Assembly (NCBI GenBank): GCA_963971405.1
Contig: OZ020490.1
Coordinates: 3,658,001 to 3,722,000 of the forward strand
Direction: 5' to 3'
DNA: 64,000 nucleotides
From: Psococerastis gibbosa
Taxonomy: Eukaryota; Arthropoda; Insecta; Psocodea; Psocidae
In this document: piece after piece, positions 11,030 to 24,360 of the stretch
Position numbering within the stretch: the first letter of the stretch is position 1
Layout: each line of letters opens with the position of its first letter
Notes under the pieces: model-generated
Database searches by the model: none
What the model was told of the DNA's origin: nothing
What the model saw: the letters and a program-made list of their open reading frames with translations, nothing else
Translations under genes and position numbers: made by a program

Positions 11030-11835
11030 TTTAGAATGGAGCTTAGTGTTATTCAAAATTGTCTTTTTTACATTTTTAACCCCCCCCCCCTCCCCCAGAG
11101 TAAGTTAATATTAAGACTCATATCTGTATTTGGTTAAGTCGTGTTTTCACCTATTTCATTGAATCAATGGTAAGCTTGTCTCAGCTTGTCCATTATCGCT
11201 TGTAGCCAGTGTAGGTTGACATCGATAACGTATACCAGTTCGCCAATTGTTTCCGAAACAATACAAATAGTGTCCGAAATCCATGGAGTCGTTGGCATTG
11301 ACCAAGGCACCTATGGGCCACTGTGAATAGGCATAGGTCTATAAAAAGTAATTCAAAAAATTAAGTTAATATTAAACTGTATGTAGGCCCATTGTAAGCT
11401 AAACACATAACTAATTTGTTATTAATTATTCATGGTATTAATTGTCTTGTTTACATTTTTAACCCCCCCCCCCTCCGAGTAAGTTAATATTAAGACTCAT
11501 ATCTGTATTTGGTTAAGTCGTGTTTTCACCTATTTCATTGCATCAATGGTAAGCTTGTCTCAGCTTGTCCATTATCGCTTGTAGCCAGTGTAGGTTGACA
11601 TCGATAACGTATATCAGTTCGCCAATGGTTTCCGAAACAATACAAATAGTGTCCGAAATCCATGGAGTCGTTGGCATTAAACAAGGGGCCTATATGGGCC
11701 ACTATTAAGTAGGCTTAGTTCCATAAATAGTTATTCAAAAAATTTAGTTAATATTGAACTGTATATTAGTAGGCCCACTGTAAGCTAAACACATAACTAA
11801 TTAGTTATTAATTTGGAAGTTCACTTTCAATTCGA
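11030..11835 (+). repeat. Tandem duplication of about 400 bp
   Basis: 11055-11420 and 11446-11800 match in order: TTTACATTTTTAACCCCCCC, GAGTAAGTTAATATTAAGAC, TCATATCTGTATTTGGTTAA, the - strand repeat described at 10117, and CTAAACACATAACTAATT. It is a local duplication holding a repeat copy in each unit. Confidence 0.8.
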
Positions 11836-12517
11836 CCACGGCCCATCAGCCCGGATTCTACTGGTTCTTCAATAGTTATTAATGATTCATAGTATTAGAG
11901 GTCTATTAGGACCCACACTGTTTCAGCATCCTATATATGCTCTGCTAATTACTACTGTGTTTAAGTCATGATTAACGCCCCTGATGTAAGTTGGGAGATC
12001 CTATTAGGTAATACCTGCATGCGCATAGGCGCAGGAACTGTTTGTGGGCGAGAAGGGGGCACGAAAACCTACTAAAATTAGAAGTTCTGAGTAAGAAAAT
12101 AAATGGGCCGTTAAAACTTTCACTTTTAAACTGTAGTCCAGTCGGCAATTAGGTAGAATAGAATAGAATAGAATAGAATAAATATATTTTTAAAAAAGAA
12201 TGTAAAATAAGTACAATTTTGTGGCAATTGGAAGGGGGGCCCAAAGGATATCCCGTGCTGAGCCCCCCTTTTACAAAAATTCAAAATAAATAACGTGATA
12301 TAATCTAAAAATAAAAGGTTAACATTGGAATTTCTTATAGGGTCTTATATTTATTATTATATTTCTTATAGGTCTTCTTATAATGGGGAAAGTAGTTTGA
12401 AGTTTCCCAAGCTCAATATTTCGAGTTTTCCCTTTGCACGATTTGAGGCGTACCTCGGTTGATCGTTTAGTTATTTCAGGCAGGGGGCACCACGAGCAGG
12501 CGATCAACTTCACCCCC

Positions 12518-12773
12518 CTTTGCCTTTGCCTCCTTCAGAGCCCTCACTGGACACGACTCCCTAGCTTCACACCTACATAGGATAGGCGTATTCGACTCGT
12601 CCTCATGCCCCCTGTGTGGACACCCCTCAATGGTGGCCGATCATCTCCTTGGATGCCCGGAGCTTGCAGACGCTCGAGACTCGTCGGTGAACACAGGAGA
12701 ATATCTCCTCGCTGATCTATACTGGCATGCGCGACACCGAATGGCAGAGATGCCAAGAGTGGGCATTGGATAA
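12518..12773 (+). mobile_element. Non-LTR retrotransposon C-terminus
   Basis: An open frame ending TAA encodes LTGHDSLASHLHRIGVFDSS, then SCPLCGHPSMVADHLLGCPE. TGH..L..HL...G...S..C..C.....H.L..CP is the end of the RNase H region plus the C-terminal zinc knuckle of LINE ORF2. It is truncated at its 5' end. Confidence 0.82.
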
Positions 12774-12833
12774 TAAAATAAAAAAGTTTTCCCTTTGCAG
12801 TGTTATTGAAAACCTTGACGTCTATGATTGAGG

Positions 12834-12930
12834 AAAGTGTAAGAAAGAAAGAAAAAGAAAGAAAATTGTCTTTAATTTCCACATGGGCGAATTTTTGAGA
12901 CTTTCGGCCCACTCTTACAACTAACCCTTA
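12834..12930 (-). mobile_element. LINE 3' tail with (TTTC)n
   Basis: The - strand carries GAGTGGGCCGAAAGTC, CCATGTGGAAATTAAAGAC, AATTTTC and a TTTC run. The same 3' end on the + strand lies at 59240-59312 (GAGTGAGCCGTTCGCCCACA ... TTTCTTTCTTTC). Confidence 0.6.
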
Positions 12931-13671
12931 ATAATTAATTCAATTTACAAATTAAATTAAATTACAATTAACTCATATTAAACACAAACAAGACGGAATA
13001 CGATAAATAACTCCGCTAGGTCTTCTTCTTCTTCTTCTTCTTCTTCTTCTTCTTCTTCGTCAGCCAACGCCCGTCCTCGGCATTTGCCGCATAGTAGAGC
13101 TGGACCAATCCCTCCTGTGTCGCTGTTCGATTTTCTACCTAGCGAAGCCAACCTAATTCCTCTAGGTTGGCTTAGTAATAAAACAAAAAAGTCCTTATGT
13201 CCTTACATAGAATCAGCTGCAGTTGTAAATTAATTTAATACCCCTCTCAGCGATAGGAAAATCGGCCAATTAGCCAGAGTTCCTTGACCTTATGTACAGG
13301 TTGTGCCCATGGTATTTCAGAAATCGGGAGTCTTCCTTCCTACCTAATAAATGGTGTGACATTTGGCAGATAAGTGCCGGTCATTGTTATGATCTTGGGC
13401 AGATAGGGTCACTGCCACGTTTGACATTTCAAGGCGTTCGTGGTATTGTAACGCAAAGGGTATATTTGATAACATTGGATAGGTAGTATCATTTTTTTTT
13501 TCTTGACCCGCCGACAATCGTAATCAGTCGAGTGTTTCCGGTTGTTGGAGAGTCAACAATATTTACAATTTATGTAAAAAATATAAAATACATAACGTAC
13601 CACAAAACGCCGACAAACCTACCGGATCAAGGCAATTAGCAGCGCCTTTAAATAAGAGCAAACCCTATGCT

Positions 13672-13915
13672 CATAAATAAATAAATATTGACTTTTTTTC
13701 TATTATATTACTAAGCCAACGTACAGGAGTTATGGCTATAAAGCCCTCTCTTACACCTCACACTCAGCTAGAAAGACCCTGAACCGCATGCCCTCCGTAG
13801 CATGGCCCGAAAATGGGCGAATAAAGGCGAGTGTGGGACTCGAAGCATCAACCTTTCGGGAGAAAGTCGGAGTCTGTACCACTGCTCTACATGTCCTGAC
13901 ATGACATGCTCATGG
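13672..13915 (-). mobile_element. tRNA-derived SINE
   Basis: On the - strand it reads GTCAGGACATGTAGAGCAGTGG, a slightly altered B-box region (GCTTCGAGTCCCACAC), a body including GGCTTTATAGCC and TTGGCTTAGTAA, and a (TTTA)n-type tail. It is the same family as 15173 and 20437. Confidence 0.75.
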
Positions 13916-14164
13916 CTCGAATGGCGGATGATGTAGGAGGGACACCACAATGGCGGAGGAGGCAGATGGGCAAGAGATCAGTAATCCCTCTGCCTTGAGC
14001 GAAGGATATTGACCCAAAGACTGAGGGAGGGCCCTAACAGTAAACCCCAGCGGAGGCAGAGCGCTTATAGGGAAACCATCTCCCCACTGCCGCTAGGTCA
14101 ATCTCCCGCACAGTGGTACTACTGATTCAAAGCACAAATAGCAGCTTACGGATAAACCCAATGG

Positions 14165-14585
14165 TTGGAGGAGACCGCAAGCATCCATACGAAGTGCCTC
14201 ATCAAACATCCAGAAACCAAAAGGGGTAAGAGCCTACTAGCACTGGACAGAAGGCGCGTGCGTCGGGTGATCCCTGCTCACTGGTCACGGGAACTTCCAG
14301 CACCACCTCACCCGGATTGGTGTGCAAGTGGACAATGCCGACATTGTGCTATGGAGACCAAGAGTGGATGGCACATTCTCGCCGAGTGCCATATGATTTG
14401 GCGCCCAAGACTGGAACATCTGGGATGTACTATTGTTACTGACGACTGGGCTCCAGAAGTCGACCCGTGGCCATGGCGAGATTCACTGAAGCAGTGGGTC
14501 TCGACTAGAGCGACTGGGGGACCTATGGGCCCAAATTGCGGCCTGGGTCCCGACTGCTACAAATACTACTACTACAGATAAGAAA
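14165..14585 (+). mobile_element. Non-LTR retrotransposon C-terminus with (TAC)n tail
   Basis: Encodes RRRVRRVIPAHWSRELPAP and CRHCAMETKSGWHILAECHM (zinc knuckle), ending MGPNCGLGPDC before a TACTACTAC tail. The same 3' end occurs at 7190-7258 (+), 10893-10940 (-) and, as a tail, near 41855-41880 (-), so this is an older LINE family with several truncated copies. Confidence 0.78.
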
Positions 14586-14896
14586 TGAGTCCGGGGTGAC
14601 CCCCTCACGCTGCGTAACGATGGTGGAATCTGTTACACAACTTCGCGTTCTTCTACTAAGAACCCGCATGGGTTTCCCATGCATAGGGGCAAAATAAAGT
14701 GGCTGAAAAATAAAATAAACGGTGGAGGATATAGAAGAAATAGGCAGCCCTCTCCTCACACAGCGTAGGTGGCATTAAGAAGAAGAAGACGAAGATGTAG
14801 AAAATTCTGTGTGAAAGCCATGTTTAGTGAGGCAATATCAAACAATAAAGGATTGAGCTGTGGCATATAACTTTGTACTATAGCAATTAATGTTCT

Positions 14897-15102
14897 CAGT
14901 GCCGGACTAACCCATGGGCACTTGGGGCACAGGCCCACGGCCCCCAGCCCAGAAATGCCTAAAATTCTGGCCCCCAGAAACGAGATTTTTTTTTAGCCTG
15001 TAATAGAGAAATTAGAAGTTGAAGACATTCCAATCAGTTTTGAAATTGGCGGGAAATTGAACGTTTGCACCCACGGCCTCCACTGAGGTTAATCCGGCAC
15101 TG
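14897..15102. mobile_element. Non-autonomous hAT MITE
   Basis: Ends CAGTGCCGGACTAACC and GGTTAATCCGGCACTG. Flanks are AATGTTCT and AATGTGCT (7 of 8). The interior carries GGCCCACGGCCCCC-type strings. Confidence 0.82.
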
Positions 15103-15172
15103 AATGTGCTCGCAGAAGCTTAGTGCTTAGTGCACTAAGCTTAGTGCCGAAACCAGTTGCTTAAAATATATT

Positions 15173-15395
15173 TTAAATAAATAAATAAATATTGACTTTT
15201 TGTTCTATTACTAAGCCAACCTAGCGGAGTAAGGGCTGTAAAGTCATCTCTTACACTCAACTAGGAGAACCCGGGACCACATGCTTTACATGCCCTCCGA
15301 AACATGGCCAGAAAATGTAGCAAGTGTGGGACTCGAACCAACAATCTTCCGGGTGAAAGGCGGAGTCTGTACCACTACTCTAAATGTCCTGACTT
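15173..15395 (-). mobile_element. tRNA-derived SINE
   Basis: On the - strand: head GTCAGGACATTTAGAGTAGT, B box GGTTCGAGTCCCACAC, body GGTTGGCTTAGTAATAGAAC, and a tail of ATTT repeats. The whole structure is present. Confidence 0.8.
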
Positions 15396-16670
15396 TTATA
15401 GTATTACTTTTTACAAAGTTATTTTTTATTTCACTATGTCAATTTATGGTTGAATATTTAGGTGTAGCCGTATACAATATATTGTAGACATTAATATACA
15501 TGGATTGCTACCACGGCACCTAGCCCATGCAGAACAAATAATGTCTTTACTTTTGGTCACGTGACAAATAGGCTTATTATGGCAAGAAGTGGTTGACTCC
15601 ATTGTGTTCAATGCGATTTAGACGTATTTCATTGCCTGTTATTTAATCTATTTACCCATTTATTGAGTTTTTCTTTGGTTTGACATAATGGTCATATCTT
15701 GCTCTGCTTATAATTGCACTAATAGGTTCAAGAAATGTCGAGAAACGGGGGAAAATATTACTTTTCACAAGTACGTGTTCGCATGGTTTGGTCATTAGTT
15801 GAGGCAACATTTATGGTTTTATTTAATTTTTCTAAATTATTGTGTTAACAAATTGCACACTTTCAATTGTGTTGTATAATTTTAATACTAATTAGCAGTT
15901 GCTGTGGGTCAAAATAGGAAAAACCTATGTAGTTTCGATTAAATCGGAGAGTTATAAAAATTAACTTATAAAATAGATTTACCGAAAAATTTTTTTTTGG
16001 ATAGCCGGCCCTCCTAACTCCGTTCATGGGGTGGATCCAGGTGGGTGGTAGCTGCCTCCCTGTATCCGTCCATGGGGTCTTGCCAGAGAGACTACTTATT
16101 CTTATTCTAGTTGAAGTGTAGTCAAGGACAGATGAAGGGGGGAGCAGCCCCCAAAATCTTATAGGCTAGCCTGTTGTAAGTTGCCTAACTTATTACGTTA
16201 TAATGTAATAGATACTACATATGTTTATTATATTTTGAGCCAAATTACCCCCCCCCCCCCCCAATGGGCTGGATCTACCCCTGGTATAGGTAGGAGACTA
16301 ATTTTAGGAAGTTGAACACTTCAAATTTAGTCCCAATGCAATCAAATAGACAAACATGGTAAGATTGGACTAAATAGTTTGACTATCTTTTGTTAAATTG
16401 CTGCTTGACACAATATTTCTTAGTAACATTTTCCTAGCTGAATATTAATAAATCTTCATAAATGCCGGTGTGTGACCATAGAATATTGTTCTATAATAAA
16501 TAAATAAATGTTAAAAAAGCAAAAAATGTCAATTAATCGTATTAAAATAATCATTTAAATACATCAAATTTACACGTAAGTGTATATGGTATGGAACGCT
16601 TCTGCCATAATATCAGGTTTTGTCCGTTGCCGACAGCCCTGGCGCTCCTGGTGTATTTCAAGTGAATTTA

Positions 16671-16810
16671 GGCGCTTATTCCACCAACGTCAATAGTGAT
16701 AGTAAATGTAGTATTGACGTGGTAGCAGTCATTTTTAGACTGTCTTTAATGTCTGCTACCACGTCAATACTACATTTACTATCACTATTGACGTTGGTGG
16801 AATATGCGCC
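16671..16810. mobile_element. Foldback MITE, TTA target (family F)
   Basis: Arms GGCGCTTATTCCACCAACGT and ACGTTGGTGGAATATGCGCC, TTA on both sides. The centre has GACGTGGTAGCAGTC and GTCTGCTACCACGTC. It lies 70 bp before a peroxidase exon (16884). Confidence 0.88.
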
Positions 16811-16883
16811 TTATACATAGTTCAATGATTGTAGATATTGACTTAGTTACCTTACTTTACTTTACTTTGCCAATTTGTTTCAG

Positions 16884-17102
16884 AATTCACCCTATCACTA
16901 AAAGGAGACTTTGGAGCCTGGGGCACAGCAGCGTTACTAGCAGAGAAGGGGCTGCCCGGAGGCTTATGTCCGGAATCACCCGGAATATGTCCACCGTCGA
17001 AATACCGGGATCCTACCGGAATGTGCAACAATGTACGGCAACCCATGTGGGGATTGGCCGGAATGCCTTTCCTTAGATTGTTGCCTCCGCACTATTCGGA
17101 CG
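16884..17102 (+). CDS. Peroxidase exon: start of domain 1
   Basis: Acceptor tttgtttcag, donor gacg|gtaagt, phase 1 in and out. It encodes a linker ending CPESPGICPPSKYR, then DPTGMCNNVRQPMWG and LRLLPPHYSDG. This is the canonical opening of an animal peroxidase domain (R..DG.CNN...WG....RLLPP.Y.DG). It joins in phase to the exon at 28154 and completes the usual G after SD. Three decayed copies follow directly downstream. Confidence 0.88.
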
Positions 17103-20100
17103 GTAAGTGGTCACTTATGACATGCAGCGTTTGTGCTTAGAGTAAGTCCGGAATCAACAGGAATGTGTCCTCCGTCGAAATACCGGGTTCCCACCGGAAT
17201 GTGCAACAATGTACGGCAACCCATGTGGGGATTGGCCGGAATGCCTTTCCTTAGATTGTTGCCTCCACACTAATCTGACGGTAAAGCAGTCGAACATTTG
17301 TGATTAGCGTAAGTACGAAATCACCCGAAATATTATGTCTCCCGTCGAAATCCCGGGATCCTACCGGAACCGGAATGCGTAGCAATATTCTTAACCCATG
17401 TGGGGATCGGCCTTTCCTTTGATTGTTGTCTTCACGCTGTTCTGACTGTAAATAGTCACTAACCATATGACATACAACCTTTTCAACTTAGAGTAAGGTG
17501 GAATCACCCGGAATGTCCTCCGTCGAAATAACGGGATCCTACCGGAATGTGCAACAATATGCGTGAACCCATGGGTGGATTGGCCGGAATAAATTTCCTT
17601 AGAATGTTGCCTACACACTATGTGTATGTTATTATAACTACTTATTACTTACACAATGTTTGCACTTAGCCTGAGTCCGAAATACCCGGTATATAGGCTA
17701 CCTGACAAATAGCTGCAGGGATATAATAGCATTTTTATTATAACACACGGCTATGGACTATAGTATAAAAGAGATAAGAACATTTGCTTCCAGAATCCCA
17801 GAATCCAAGAATATGTTTTTAATTTCAAATGCATATCGCCTATAATAGCCTACGTAAATCAAAATGGTCATATGTGACTTAACACCTTCTTCCATCTCCT
17901 ACCACAGCCATAACTATACAAGTATATGGGCTACCATTCTAATTAATTCATCTATTTACCTATTCACTGTCCATGTCAAACCTCATTCACAAACTATACA
18001 GGTACAATGGGAACAGATGTAAGAATACAATTGACGAACTACAAATTTGTTTATGGCCTGTTTACTACAATGTGGCGCTACCTAACAATGCCAGGTACAC
18101 ACAGGACCTATTGTCCCGTCCCGAATTGCATCATGACCTTCGTGCCGGCTTCTTAGGCAATCGGGGCATCGTAATGAATCGGTCAAAGGCGCCACAGTGC
18201 GTAAGAGATGCCATCTTGGGCGGAGACAAGCAGGGGTAGGAGTTCTACAGTATAGAAGAGATGGGACATTCACTCAAGCCATGGATATATTTCGAATTTT
18301 TGGTGCCACCTGCCATGAACAAATCTTCGACAAATCAGAGCTTGCCTCATTTAACGCTTACAAGCATCAATAATCCTGCTGATGTTGTTGTTGATCCTGT
18401 TGTTGTTTCTGTTGTTGTTGTTGTAGTTGTCGATGTTTCTGTTTTTGTGGTTGTTGCTGTTATTGTTGTTGCTGTTATTTCTGATGTTGGAGTTGTTGTT
18501 GTTGTTGTTGTTGTTGTTTCTGTTGTTGCTGCTGTTATTGTAATTTTTATTGTTGATATTTAGGTTGATTGTTGTTGTTGCTGTTGTTGCTGCTGTTATT
18601 GTAATTTTTATTGTTGATATTTAGGTTGATTGTTGTTGTTGCTGTTATTTCTGATGTTAGAATTGTTGTTGCTGCTATTGTTGTGGCTGCTGCTGTTGTT
18701 GTTGTTGTTGTTGTTGTTATTTTGGTTGATTGTTGTTGTTGTTGTCAACCAACTAGACTTAACCACCACGTCTGCCACGCCCTCTTCAACCACGACACTT
18801 CCACGCAACACTATTATAACACATTTCGGTTGCAAGATGTGTGCTAAGTGGTCAAAAAAGGCGTGTCAATTGGCCAAAGAGGAATTTTTTAACCGTGCGG
18901 GTGTTTCGATTATTTGACGACTACACAATTCCGCAATTAATCGGTCAGAGGCGTCAAATTACTTAAGAGAGGTCGTTTTGTGTGGAGACAGACAGGGGTT
19001 GAGTTCTAAATAGCAGAAATGGGACATTCGCATCCGCCATGGATATATTTCGAATTGCTTCTACCATCTACCGCGTCTTCTTCAACCACGACACTTCCAA
19101 GCGACATTAAATCCCGTCGTGGCACAAAGACGTGTTCAGGTTGGTCAAAAGAAGACATGTCAATTTACACTTACCGTAGGGCGGCGTTGTCAACTAAATG
19201 GAGCGTGTCGAGTCCTGGTCACATCCGAATTAATCATGTGACTTTACTATATTCCCCAAGTGGTTAGGAATCCACTATAATCAGGAGGTCCACCCTGTCA
19301 GTCAACTCCTCTTCTCCCTCTGATGAAGGAGTCTGCACCTAGGGTGATCAAGTTAACATACAGACTCACTCCCCCCGCCACGCTGACAGGGTTGCAGTAG
19401 AATTGCTGAATTGAAGAATTTCTGAAACGGAATTGGTGAAAAACTTGAGGCACCCTAAGAGAGAAGGGTGGGCGGGGGAGTCTGCTTCTTACCTTGAGGC
19501 ACCCTAAGGGCAGACTCCTTTACGTCAGGGAGTAGACTGACAGGGTGGACCTCCTGATTATAACAGATTCCGAACCATTTGGGGAACATTGTAAAGTCAC
19601 ACGATTAAATCGGAGGTGACCAGGACTCGACACGCACTTAGACTGACTGGTATAGTCTCAGCGCGTCATCATGACCCACCATATTCCCCTGCCAACGCTA
19701 TGCACACTACCAAATTTGCTGCTGTTTTAAATAGGTTCTGTTCTGGTGGATTTAACATGACAGTGGTACCTATTGCACTCACAATACTACCTACATTACG
19801 AAAGCCTTGAAAGGTGCAATGAAGTACCTAATATGCGTGAAACGCCATCCATATGAAATCACCATGGCAACACTCTGGATAGCCCAGAAACCCTATTCGC
19901 TAAAAAGCCATAGGCTAAACTGAGTGATTCAGCACATATAGCCTACATCCACCGTTACGTAACTTTCTTCATTGAGCCAAGTAGTATGTTTCGCACGCAA
20001 TACTAAATAACAAAGGTATTACTTTGTATACACTTACTTCCCGATCATATTTCTGTTGGGAGTTCCAATAGAAGTTTATTAGCGTATATTACTAGTACCT

Positions 20101-23100
20101 CCATGTTCATGTTATGGTGTAATACAATGTATATGAACACCATACATACTATGGCTACAAGTATGTAGGTCAATTTTGTTAGATTTTGAATTTTTCCCAT
20201 TAGTGGTGCTTAACGGCAGGGGGGGGCTTATACTATGGGCTTATGACGTAAATCAAATTAAATTTCCAAGAGGCCCACTATTTTCTACCCGTGTGAGTTT
20301 TCCGGCTTCTTTTCAGCCTATATAGGCCTATTGACGAGAAAATATTTTTTTTCTTTTTTATTCTTTCTACTGCTTTATTTTTTTTAAGGGTTCACATCTT
20401 TAATATTGTTGTTTTGTTTTGTCATGTTTTGTTGTTCATGTCAGGACATTTTCAGTAGTGGAACAGACTCCGACTTTCACCCGAAAGGATGCTTGTTCAG
20501 TCCCACACTTGCTACATTTCCTGGCCATGCTTCGGGAGTCATGTAAAGCAGGCGATCCCGGGCTTTTATAGTTGAGTATATGAGAGGGTTTTGTAGCCCT
20601 AACTCCGCCAGGTTGGCTTAGCCATAGAACAAAAAGTCCATATTTATTTTTTTATTTATTTATTTTGTTCGCAAAAATTACTCCATGGCTCATTCTGTGG
20701 TCGCTGTAGCAGCCTGAGACGGATCCAGCCCATTTTTGGGGGGAGGGTAGTTGTGTGTCAAAATAAGAAAATCATCTGTAAGATCGATTAAATCATAACA
20801 TAATAAATTAACTTACTAAATTTTTTTTGGGGGGGAGGGCACTACCCCCCCTATCCTCACCCTCCCCCCCCCCAGTATCCGCCCTTGGTTGCAGCAGAAG
20901 GATAACCTAAAACCTATCCTGGGCCTATTACGACAATGACAACGGAAATTCATAATTATTAGCGGTGCTAGAGAGTTTTAAAACCATCTGCGCTGCGACA
21001 CACTCTCACCCATAAGGGAAGCACTATGTACAAGCCAAAATTTAAAGTCATTGCATTATAGTGGGGTTTGCCATTGGTGTTTGGCCACCGGCTTAGCCCA
21101 GTTGGTAAAGCACCGGTCTAATTATGAACTGTAAGGCCAAGGTTCGAGATGCGAAATAAAAGAATTTTTTCCCGTCAGAATTTGAGTCGTCTAGTATCAA
21201 AGTTGCCAATGTAATCAGTGACCAAGTTTTCAGAAATCATATAAATCATATACTGTACTTAGGCGGGGTTTCCACCGACCTCTCATTGCAGAATGCACAT
21301 ACGTTGACGTTTTTTTTTTTTTTTAAATTGGTTTTAGAGCGACTGCAAGTTAGGGCTTGCTTATACGCCCACCGAGCCAATTGGTGTTTCGATTGAATAT
21401 ATTAATGGGTTACACTGCCCTTGTATTAAGACCTTTAGTTCCTCTTCATTTGCTAAGCTTCCTCTTCTTCTTCTTCTTCGATTGGATACGTTGACGTGGT
21501 AGCAGATATCATTAATAAAGGCGGGGTTTCCACCGACCTCTCATTGCAGAATGCAAATGACATTGACGGAAATTTTTGTTCTATGCCATAGTTAAAATTG
21601 ATCAATGATCATAGAGTAAAATCACAAACAAACCAAAATTAAAAAATGGCGTCATGGGATATGTTAAGTGCAAACATTTTAATAGATTTCTATAAAAAGA
21701 AAAATTCAAATTTCCCTCAATGTCATTTGCATTCTGCAATGAGAGGTCGGTGGAAACCCTGCCTAAACAAAACTGACAGTACAGCAACTTTTCTATTTAC
21801 AGGTTTTGTGGTTTCTAAAAAATTGGTCACTGATTAACTTACATTGGCGACTTGAAGACTCATTTGGTCCTCCCAAAGTAATGGGTTCCAAAATTTATAA
21901 TCAACTTGAACGGAACTTGATTCGTAGGAGGCTCCAGAGAGTAGAAAGGTAGAAAGAGTACCAAGAACTGTGGCCAATGTTACTGCGTTCTTCTTCTGCT
22001 TTAAATGGCTCTTCTATCAAAGATTGGCAACCATCATGGCAATTTGTACCTTCGAGACTATTACTCGGAAAAGGGAAGTCATGCTTTTGCCAAACTACTG
22101 CTTCATGTTTTTCAACCAGGATATTATTTTTCTGCCAGGAGCCCTCAGTCCCTCTTTCTTCCCTTGGATTATTGCATGAAGAACACCGATACTTTTCGTC
22201 TCTCATCACATGGCCGAAGTATGTTAGTTTTCGTTTCGTCAGCAGCAACTTGGCTTCTGGCTCGTCTTAGGACCTCAGCATTAAGGACACGATCTCTCCA
22301 GGATATGCGCAGTATTCGTCTGCATTTCCATATTTCGAATGCACTGATTCTGTTCTCCATAGCCTGTGTCAGAGTCCATCCCTCCATAACATATACACTA
22401 ATTAGGAACCCAGAAAATTTTACCATTCTCAATTGAAGATTCAACCGCAGATTCCGACACCAAAGTACTTTCTGAATTTTGGATAACATTTCGAGCTTGT
22501 TCAACGCGGCTGCGTTAGTGACAAAACACTGTACAGAAAAATGTGGAGGAATATTTCTTCTAATCTCTTAGTCCTTAATTACCTAAGTTCTCAATGACAG
22601 TTCAGCGATCGGTATTTTCTGTGAAATTTGTATTAGTTTAAAAAAAGTTAATTTATTTATTGTTTGTATCTCGTAACACCATCATTCAACAGTATGAAGA
22701 CAGTCTACGAAATATTGCAGTGTCGAGGTGATAAAACTAATTCATAAGAAATGTCAAACGGTCCGTGGTTTCCTTGAAGAAAAACCAAGGTTAGAGGAAG
22801 TAGGCTGCAGAGCAGTGCAACAAACCTTGGTAGAAACATTCGCGAATATTGGGAAACAAAGAAAGACTTTTGGGCCAAAACGCAGTGGGTAAAACGTCTG
22901 ATCGCTAATTCTAATACTTCTTTAACTACCTGTCTTATTTAACGCTTCCAAACATTATTAAATCAGGTTGTTCTTATTGTTGTAATTGCTGTTGCTGTTG
23001 CTGTTGTTTTTGATTCTGCTGTAGTAGAATTTGTTGTTGTTGTTGTTGTTGATGTTTCTGTTGCTTCTGTTCTGTGCCAAAACTCAGTGGGTAAAACGCC

Positions 23101-24320
23101 TGATCGCTAATTCTACTACTTCTTTAATTACCTGTCTTATTTAACGCTTCCAAACATTATTACATCAGGTTGTTCTTATTGTTGTAGTTGCTGTTGCTGT
23201 TGCTGTTGTTTTTGATTCTGCTGTAGAAGTTGTTGTTGTTGTTGTTGTTGTTGTTGCTGTTGTTGTTGTTGTTGTTGTTATTGTTCTTTCTGTTGTTTCT
23301 GTTCTGTGCCAAAACTCAGTGGGTTAACGCCTGATCACTAATTCTACTACTTCTTTAACTACCTCTTCTATCAAAAATGGGCGATCATCGTTGCCATTTA
23401 GACCTTGGAGACTGCTGCTCTGAAGAGAAGTCGTGCACTTGCCAAACCAATTGCCTCAGATTTTCCAACCAGGATGATCTTCTTTTACCGGGAGTCCTCT
23501 GTACTTTTACATCGCCTTTGTCCTCAAGGAGGGTCCGCGGCACGGCAGCGGCGTTTCCAAACAACTCTGCTTAGAGCGTCTTCCTTGTTCAGAGCGAGAG
23601 TCCTTATGTCTTCTTCGATTTTTCTGGGGAGTATCATTTTCGGTCTTCCCCGGGGGTGGGGTCCAGGATGTGTCATGTTCTGTATACGCTTTAGGAGGGA
23701 TGATACCTCTCTCCTCTGGACGTGGCCCCACCAGCTGAGTCATCTTTCCCTCAGTTTCAGTGCAACATCAGCAGTTTTCATCTCCAACCTACCTACCAAC
23801 TTACGGGGTCACTCCACACGACCTTCGCAGCATTCTCATCTCCGCCTCGTGGATTTTGTGTTCATCTCGCTTCCTGACCGCCCAACACTCCGCACCGTAC
23901 AGCATGCATGGTCTGATCACTTGCTTATATATTCGACCCTTGAGGGAGTCCCCTGTCTTTTTATCTTATCTTGGATTATTACTGAAGGCAACACTTTTCG
24001 TTCCTCAACACATGACCGAAGCATGTTAGTTTCTTAACCGTTTCAGAGACATTATTGGTATTATTACCGGATGAATTGCAGGCCATTGGCAAATTGGTTC
24101 AGCCCTCAATGTCAACCCACACCGACTGCAAGTGCCCATCGGCAAGCATAGACATGCTTATCAGTGACATTGCAACAGGTGATACCTCCACTTAACCAAG
24201 TATTGGAACGAGTCGCTGTATACCTAATTAAGTGGCTACTCAACAATGGCGGGTCCACGGGGGGGGGGGGCAGGGGGGTCATGACCCCCTTAATGAGTAA
24301 ATTCATTAGATACCTAGTAA

Positions 24321-24360
<40 letters not shown>

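Noticed and set aside
16130-16285. Another hAT MITE with target duplication
   Set aside because: The ends resemble the family (CAAGGACAGAT, GGATCTACCCCTG), but the flanking 8-mers do not match.
17145-17632. Tandem exon copies as functional mutually exclusive exons
   Set aside because: Each copy has a stop or frame loss, so a coding role is not supported, although regulatory use cannot be excluded.
18261-18917. Open frames of 75-100 codons rich in Val, Leu or Asn
   Set aside because: They are readings of a GTT/GCT triplet tract on both strands.
21081-21180. tRNA gene
   Set aside because: A- and B-box-like strings are present, but stems do not pair well and an A-rich tail follows, as in SINEs.
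22005-22436. 143-codon open frame on the + strand
   Set aside because: Antisense of a degenerate LINE fragment.
23405-24037. 210-codon open frame on the + strand
   Set aside because: The - strand carries recognisable LINE reverse-transcriptase motifs, so this is an antisense shadow.
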